Shown here in pieces: positions 13,883-17,155 of a DNA stretch of 17,155 nt. The DNA is from Planctomycetaceae bacterium (lineage in GTDB: Bacteria > Planctomycetota > Planctomycetia > Pirellulales > Pirellulaceae). The notes beneath the pieces are model-generated. The model was not told where the DNA came from. It was given only the letters and a program-made list of their open reading frames with translations, and ran no database searches. Position 1 is the stretch's first letter. Every line of letters starts with the position of its first letter. The DNA lies in the NCBI GenBank assembly GCA_005773145.1, contig SXHS01000037.1, forward strand, positions 1 to 17,155. Direction: 5' to 3'. The translations under genes and the position numbers were made by a program.

Positions 13883-15199
13883 ATGTGTCGTCAAGGTTTG
13901 GTGCTCGCTGTTCTGATTCCTCTCGGGGCTTGGGCTGCGCCGGCACGCGCCCAGGAAAATAATCAACCTCCATCTGGGTTTCGGGCCCTGTTTAACGGCA
14001 GCGATTTGAGCGGTTGGCATGGCATGGAGCACTTCGACCCGCGGCAATTGGCCAAGCTGTCACCGGAAGCCCGCGCGAAGAAGCTCGAGGCGGAGACGGC
14101 GACGGCACGCCAACACTGGAGCGTGCAGCAAGGTGAGCTGATCAATGACGGCCGAGGGCCATTTTTGACGACCGACGAAGAGTTCGGCGACGTCGAGTTG
14201 TGGATTGATTTCAAAATAGCGTCGCACGCCGACAGTGGTATCTACCTGCGCACCACGCCGCAGATTCAGATTTGGGATTACACGGATGGCGCGTTCGCCA
14301 AATTCGCGGCCGAAAAGGGTTCTGGCGGCCTCTGGAATAACGCGGCGGGATCTGCCGGCAAGGACCCCCTTGTGTTGGCAGACCGGCCGATCGGCGAATG
14401 GAACCGATTTCGCATCCGTGTCATCGGCTCCCGCACGTCGATATGGCTCAACGGTCAATTGGTGGTCGATCACGCCTTGTGGCACAATTTCTGGGATGCC
14501 TCTCTCCCGTTGTTCTCCCGAGGCAAACTGCAACTACAGACACACGGCGGTGAAGTCCGCTGGCGCAATATTTTCCTGCGAGAGATCCCCCCTGCCGAGG
14601 CCAATCAGATGCTGATACACGAGGCCCATGAGGGCTTTGTTTCCCTGTTCGATGGGAACTCGCTGCAAGGTTGGCGTGGCGATGTCGATAGCTATCACGT
14701 CGTGGACGGGGCGATCGTTTGTAAACCCGAACGGGGCGGTACCCTCCATACACAGGACGAGTACGGCGATTTTGTCGTCCGTCTGGAATTCCAAGTGCCG
14801 CCTGGAGGAAACAACGGCTTGGCCATTCGGTACCCTGGTGAGGGTGATTCGGCCTACGTTGGCATGTGCGAATTGCAGGTGCTGGACTCTGAGCACCCGA
14901 AATACCGGGATCTCGACCCCCGCCAGTTCCACGGCTCCGCGTACGGCATGGCGGCCGCACATCGCGGCTATCTGCGGCCGACCGGTGAGTGGAACTTCCA
15001 AGAAGTTCAAGTCAGGGGCTCGTCCCTGCAAGTCGAATTGAACGGCAATCGGATCCTGGATACGGACCTGGAAAAGGTGACCGAGTATCTGGACAATAAC
15101 CCGCATCCCGGTAAGTCCCGTGCCCGCGGCCACTTTGGCTTCGCAGGCCACGGAGATCCCGTACGCTTTCGCAACGTGACGATCAAGACGCTCCCCTAG
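13883..15199 (+). CDS. Secreted tandem DUF1080 (3-keto-disaccharide hydrolase-type) protein
   Basis: This protein carries two concanavalin-like DUF1080 domains, a family greatly expanded in planctomycetes and linked to glycoside processing, including 3-keto-sugar hydrolysis. Domain 1 covers about 33-225 and begins FRALFNGSDLSGWHG; it contains a helical insertion rich in Ala, Lys and Glu (about 52-75), then ADSGIYLRTTPQIQIWD and GEVRWRNIFLREI. Domain 2 covers about 245-438, with FVSLFDGNSLQGWRG, GNNGLAIRYPGEG, and VRFRNVTIK at the end. A signal peptide (about 1-23, ending APARA) marks export. The frame opens with a TTG at 13859 and has ATGs at 13868, 13877 and 13883; 13883 is chosen because GGGGAG lies about 7 bases before it and the signal peptide then has a normal n-region. 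Start confidence is moderate. Confidence 0.88.
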   Translation: MCRQGLVLAVLIPLGAWAAPARAQENNQPPSGFRALFNGSDLSGWHGMEHFDPRQLAKLSPEARAKKLEAETATARQHWSVQQGELINDGRGPFLTTDEEFGDVELWIDFKIASHADSGIYLRTTPQIQIWDYTDGAFAKFAAEKGSGGLWNNAAGSAGKDPLVLADRPIGEWNRFRIRVIGSRTSIWLNGQLVVDHALWHNFWDASLPLFSRGKLQLQTHGGEVRWRNIFLREIPPAEANQMLIHEAHEGFVSLFDGNSLQGWRGDVDSYHVVDGAIVCKPERGGTLHTQDEYGDFVVRLEFQVPPGGNNGLAIRYPGEGDSAYVGMCELQVLDSEHPKYRDLDPRQFHGSAYGMAAAHRGYLRPTGEWNFQEVQVRGSSLQVELNGNRILDTDLEKVTEYLDNNPHPGKSRARGHFGFAGHGDPVRFRNVTIKTLP

Positions 15200-15225
15200 T
15201 TCGCGCATTCGAAAGGAGAACGGAT

Positions 15226-15708
15226 ATGCCTGTCGATACTGGGCGTGTCGCGGGGCGACGCGAGTTGCACATGTCGACGCTGAACGAATTGCGCCGCGAA
15301 GTGAACCAAGTCGGGCAGGTCAAGCATCGGTTGCTGGGAAACTGGACGCTGGGGCAAATTCTCGCTCACGTGGCAATTAGCTTTCGAATCGCCGTTGATG
15401 GCGCCCCCTTTCGCCCCCCCTGGTGGTTGCGGCTGATAGCTCCACTATTGAAGAACCGCATGCTGCAGCGACCGATGAGGTCGGGGTTTAAGCTTCCGTC
15501 GAATATGGAGGCTACCTTTATTCCTAAGCCCGAGGTAACCACTGCGGAGGGGCTGGCCGAATTGGAAAGGCAACTCAGTCGATTCGAGCAGACTCCCCAA
15601 TTGGCGCCGCATTCCGTATTTGGTCCGTTTACTCGCGATGAATGGACCCAATTTTTGTTGCGGCACGCGGAAATGCATTTGAGTTTTGTCATTCCTGAGT
15701 CCGGTTGA
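15226..15708 (+). CDS. DUF1569 (DinB-like) protein
   Basis: The 160-residue protein matches the DUF1569 family of DinB-like four-helix proteins, which are thought to bind a metal and act in thiol- or bacillithiol-type chemistry; no activity is proven for this one. The expected three-histidine site is present: His48 in LGNWTLGQILAHVA and His147 and His151 in LLRHAEMHLSF. A conserved-looking block PPWWLRLIAPLLKNRML (about 64-80) and FGPFTRDEWTQF (132-143) also fit the family. The ATG at 15226 is preceded by AGGAG with a spacing of 8 bases. Maf follows after 3 bases, and the DUF1080 gene ends 26 bases upstream, so all three may be cotranscribed. Confidence 0.82.
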   Translation: MPVDTGRVAGRRELHMSTLNELRREVNQVGQVKHRLLGNWTLGQILAHVAISFRIAVDGAPFRPPWWLRLIAPLLKNRMLQRPMRSGFKLPSNMEATFIPKPEVTTAEGLAELERQLSRFEQTPQLAPHSVFGPFTRDEWTQFLLRHAEMHLSFVIPESG

Positions 15709-15711
15709 TGA

Positions 15712-16311
15712 ATGGGCTGCATCCCCACCGTGAGATTTTCCCAGCCGTTTATACTCGCCAGCCAATCGCCACAACGTCGGCGTCTCCTGCAGGATGCCGG
15801 ATTTGCGTTTCGCGTGATCGAACCAAGCCCCGGCGCCGAGTGCGGTATCTGCAGCCGTGAAACGCCTGCCGAATTGGTGGCGCGGCTCGCGTGGCAGAAG
15901 GCGCGTGATGTGGCGGATCGCGTTGACGAGGGCTGTATCATCGCCTGTGATACCTTGGTCTTTTGCGTGGGGCAGGTGCTGGGAAAGCCAGCGGATATTG
16001 ACCATGCGCGAACGATGCTGCGACAATTGCGCGGACGGCCCCATCACGTATTGAGTGGGCTATGCATCTGGCAGCGGCCGCGCAACGATCAGCAATTGGA
16101 CGTTGTGCGCACGGATTTGCGAATGGCGGATATCTCAGACGCGGACCTGGAGGCGTACTTGGAGAGCGGGCAATGGCGAGACAAGGCGGGCGCCTTCGGC
16201 TACCAAGATCGGCTCGGTTGGATCGAAATCACGGCGGGGAGCGAATCGAATGTGATTGGCCTTCCCATGGAACGTTTGCGGGAAATGCTGCAAACGCCGA
16301 TCGACGAATGA
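15712..16311 (+). CDS. maf: Maf family nucleotide pyrophosphatase
   Basis: Maf proteins hydrolyse noncanonical or excess nucleoside triphosphates (dTTP/UTP or 7-methyl-GTP types) to monophosphates. The 199-residue chain has the signature ILASQSPQRRRLL (14-26), the IIACDTLV block with Asp80 (76-83), GKP (91-93), RDKAGAFGYQ with Lys158 (156-165) and ESNVIGLPMERL (178-189). The N-terminus before the signature is some 8 residues longer than usual; an alternative GTG at 15730 would remove six residues. The ATG at 15712 is 3 bases after the DUF1569 stop, which suggests coupling, though no clear ribosome binding site is visible. The subtype cannot be decided from the visible residues. Confidence 0.92.
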   Translation: MGCIPTVRFSQPFILASQSPQRRRLLQDAGFAFRVIEPSPGAECGICSRETPAELVARLAWQKARDVADRVDEGCIIACDTLVFCVGQVLGKPADIDHARTMLRQLRGRPHHVLSGLCIWQRPRNDQQLDVVRTDLRMADISDADLEAYLESGQWRDKAGAFGYQDRLGWIEITAGSESNVIGLPMERLREMLQTPIDE

Positions 16312-16421
16312 GTTCGTCTCCAGAGTGGCGAACCGCGCGAGCTCTGCCCGCGTCGGGCGATGATTGACCGGCCATTGGGGGGCCGTGTTTGGAGTACAGG
16401 ATCAACCCAACGGAGAATTCC

Positions 16422-17155
16422 ATGAAAACGACTTTGCCTCTGATTCTGTTTGTGTTATTCACGGGAAAACCCTTACTCTTCGCTGCCGATCCAGCGCAAT
16501 GGGAAATGGTCGACCTCATCCAACTCGACGGTCTCGACATCTCGCTCTCGAAACCTCGGCTTGTGACGCGTGGCTCAGGTTATCTCTGGTTTCCCACGAT
16601 GACTCGGCTGTCCGGTGGTGAACTGTTTGCCAATTTTTCCACCAACCGCGACGAGATTGTCCTGGATCGGACGTCGTCGGTCAGTTGGTCCGATGACAAT
16701 GGCCTCACCTGGAGCAGCCCCAGCTCGATCGACGCCAAGGGCGACTTATTCGCAGAGACCATGCTGCGCCTGAACAGTGGTGATGAAATCCTGTTGCCAT
16801 TCAATCTCTACCCCGACAACGGCAGAATGCGAGGGTTGTACCAGACGGTCTCCGGGAAACGGGGGTCCCGGAATGTCGAGTGCTTCGACAAAGGCCTGAC
16901 GGTCTCTGGCTGGCCGCGCCCCGATCGCAGCTTCAATGCGGAACTGGGGCTCTCTGGATTTGGCTTCAACGGCCAATGCGACCCTGCAAAAACGGGCGAA
17001 TATCTCGCCACGATGTATGGCTATTTTAAGGACGAGCGCCGATATAGTCTCGTATTAGTGGAATCCAAAGACGGAATCGATTGGAGATTTCGCTCGTTGA
17101 TCGCTGGCGCTGACTGCACGCTCAAGGGTGTCGACGGCCCTTGCGAATCGGCCAC
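16422..17155 (+). CDS. Secreted sialidase/BNR-repeat-type protein, 5' part (cut at right edge)
   Basis: An open frame from ATG 16422 runs to the window end without a stop (244 codons seen). A GGAG ends 6 bases before the ATG. The start MKTTLPLILFVLFTGKPLLF is a signal peptide with cleavage near residue 21. An exact Asp-box, SDDNGLTW (S-x-D-x-G-x-T-W), lies at 90-97, and a degenerate one, SKDGIDW, at 215-221. GPCESA at 239-244 looks like the acidic active-site region of sialidase-like six-bladed propellers. Together these suggest an exo-sialidase or related BNR-fold glycoside hydrolase, a class abundant in planctomycetes. Substrate and full length cannot be read. The 110-bp spacer after maf holds nothing recognised beyond a 5-bp GC stem. 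Confidence 0.75.
   Translation, partial: MKTTLPLILFVLFTGKPLLFAADPAQWEMVDLIQLDGLDISLSKPRLVTRGSGYLWFPTMTRLSGGELFANFSTNRDEIVLDRTSSVSWSDDNGLTWSSPSSIDAKGDLFAETMLRLNSGDEILLPFNLYPDNGRMRGLYQTVSGKRGSRNVECFDKGLTVSGWPRPDRSFNAELGLSGFGFNGQCDPAKTGEYLATMYGYFKDERRYSLVLVESKDGIDWRFRSLIAGADCTLKGVDGPCESA

Noticed and set aside
14534..15208. Minus-strand 224-codon frame opposite the DUF1080 gene
   Set aside because: Antisense to a well-supported DUF1080 repeat; no domain seen in the translation.
16312..16421. Small RNA or terminator between maf and the sialidase-like gene
   Set aside because: Only a 5-bp GC stem is visible and there is no T tract; nothing supports a function.

Overview
The window looks like chromosomal DNA of a planctomycete, most likely of the Pirellulales. 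The grounds are a PEP-CTERM-tagged secreted protein, a tandem DUF1080 protein, a DUF1569 (DinB-like) protein, a Tat-exported SGNH hydrolase, and a set of tetrahydromethanopterin (H4MPT) cofactor genes. H4MPT genes in bacteria are essentially limited to methylotrophic proteobacteria, planctomycetes and a few others. No rRNA, tRNA, insertion sequence, CRISPR array or phage gene was seen.

Layout. (1) 1-4181, all on the minus strand. Reading in the direction of transcription: pabA (glutamine amidotransferase), a DUF447 flavin-fold protein, beta-RFAP synthase (mptG), then pdxJ, dapA and the first codons of a probable glycosyltransferase that runs off the left edge. (2) 4392-6730, plus strand: a polar amino-acid ABC transporter made of a fused solute-binding/permease protein and an ATPase that overlaps it by 4 bp. 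(3) 11295-6807, minus strand: a PEP-CTERM protein, an SDR-fold protein, a DUF6513/dihydropteroate-synthase-like protein and pabB, tightly packed. (4) 11296-11790: a gene-free 495-bp divergent spacer with a 21-bp palindrome and a strong hairpin. (5) 11791-17155, plus strand: SGNH hydrolase, FabD-like acyltransferase, tandem DUF1080 protein, DUF1569 protein, Maf-type nucleotide pyrophosphatase, and the 5' part of a BNR/Asp-box sialidase-like gene cut by the right edge.

How the genes fit together. PabA and PabB make 4-amino-4-deoxychorismate, the precursor of p-aminobenzoate. p-Aminobenzoate is the substrate of beta-RFAP synthase, the first step committed to H4MPT rather than folate. The DUF447 and DUF6513/DHPS-like proteins belong to families that travel with H4MPT genes. 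The two minus-strand blocks therefore read as one H4MPT supply island interrupted by an oppositely oriented ABC transporter. The main oddity is an SDR-fold protein, coupled to the DHPS-like gene, that keeps its nucleotide-binding motif but has lost three of the four classical catalytic residues. A second is a FabD-like acyltransferase that lacks the malonate-binding arginine and the GQG glutamine and sits next to an exported SGNH hydrolase. Functions are read from motifs by eye; no database search was possible.
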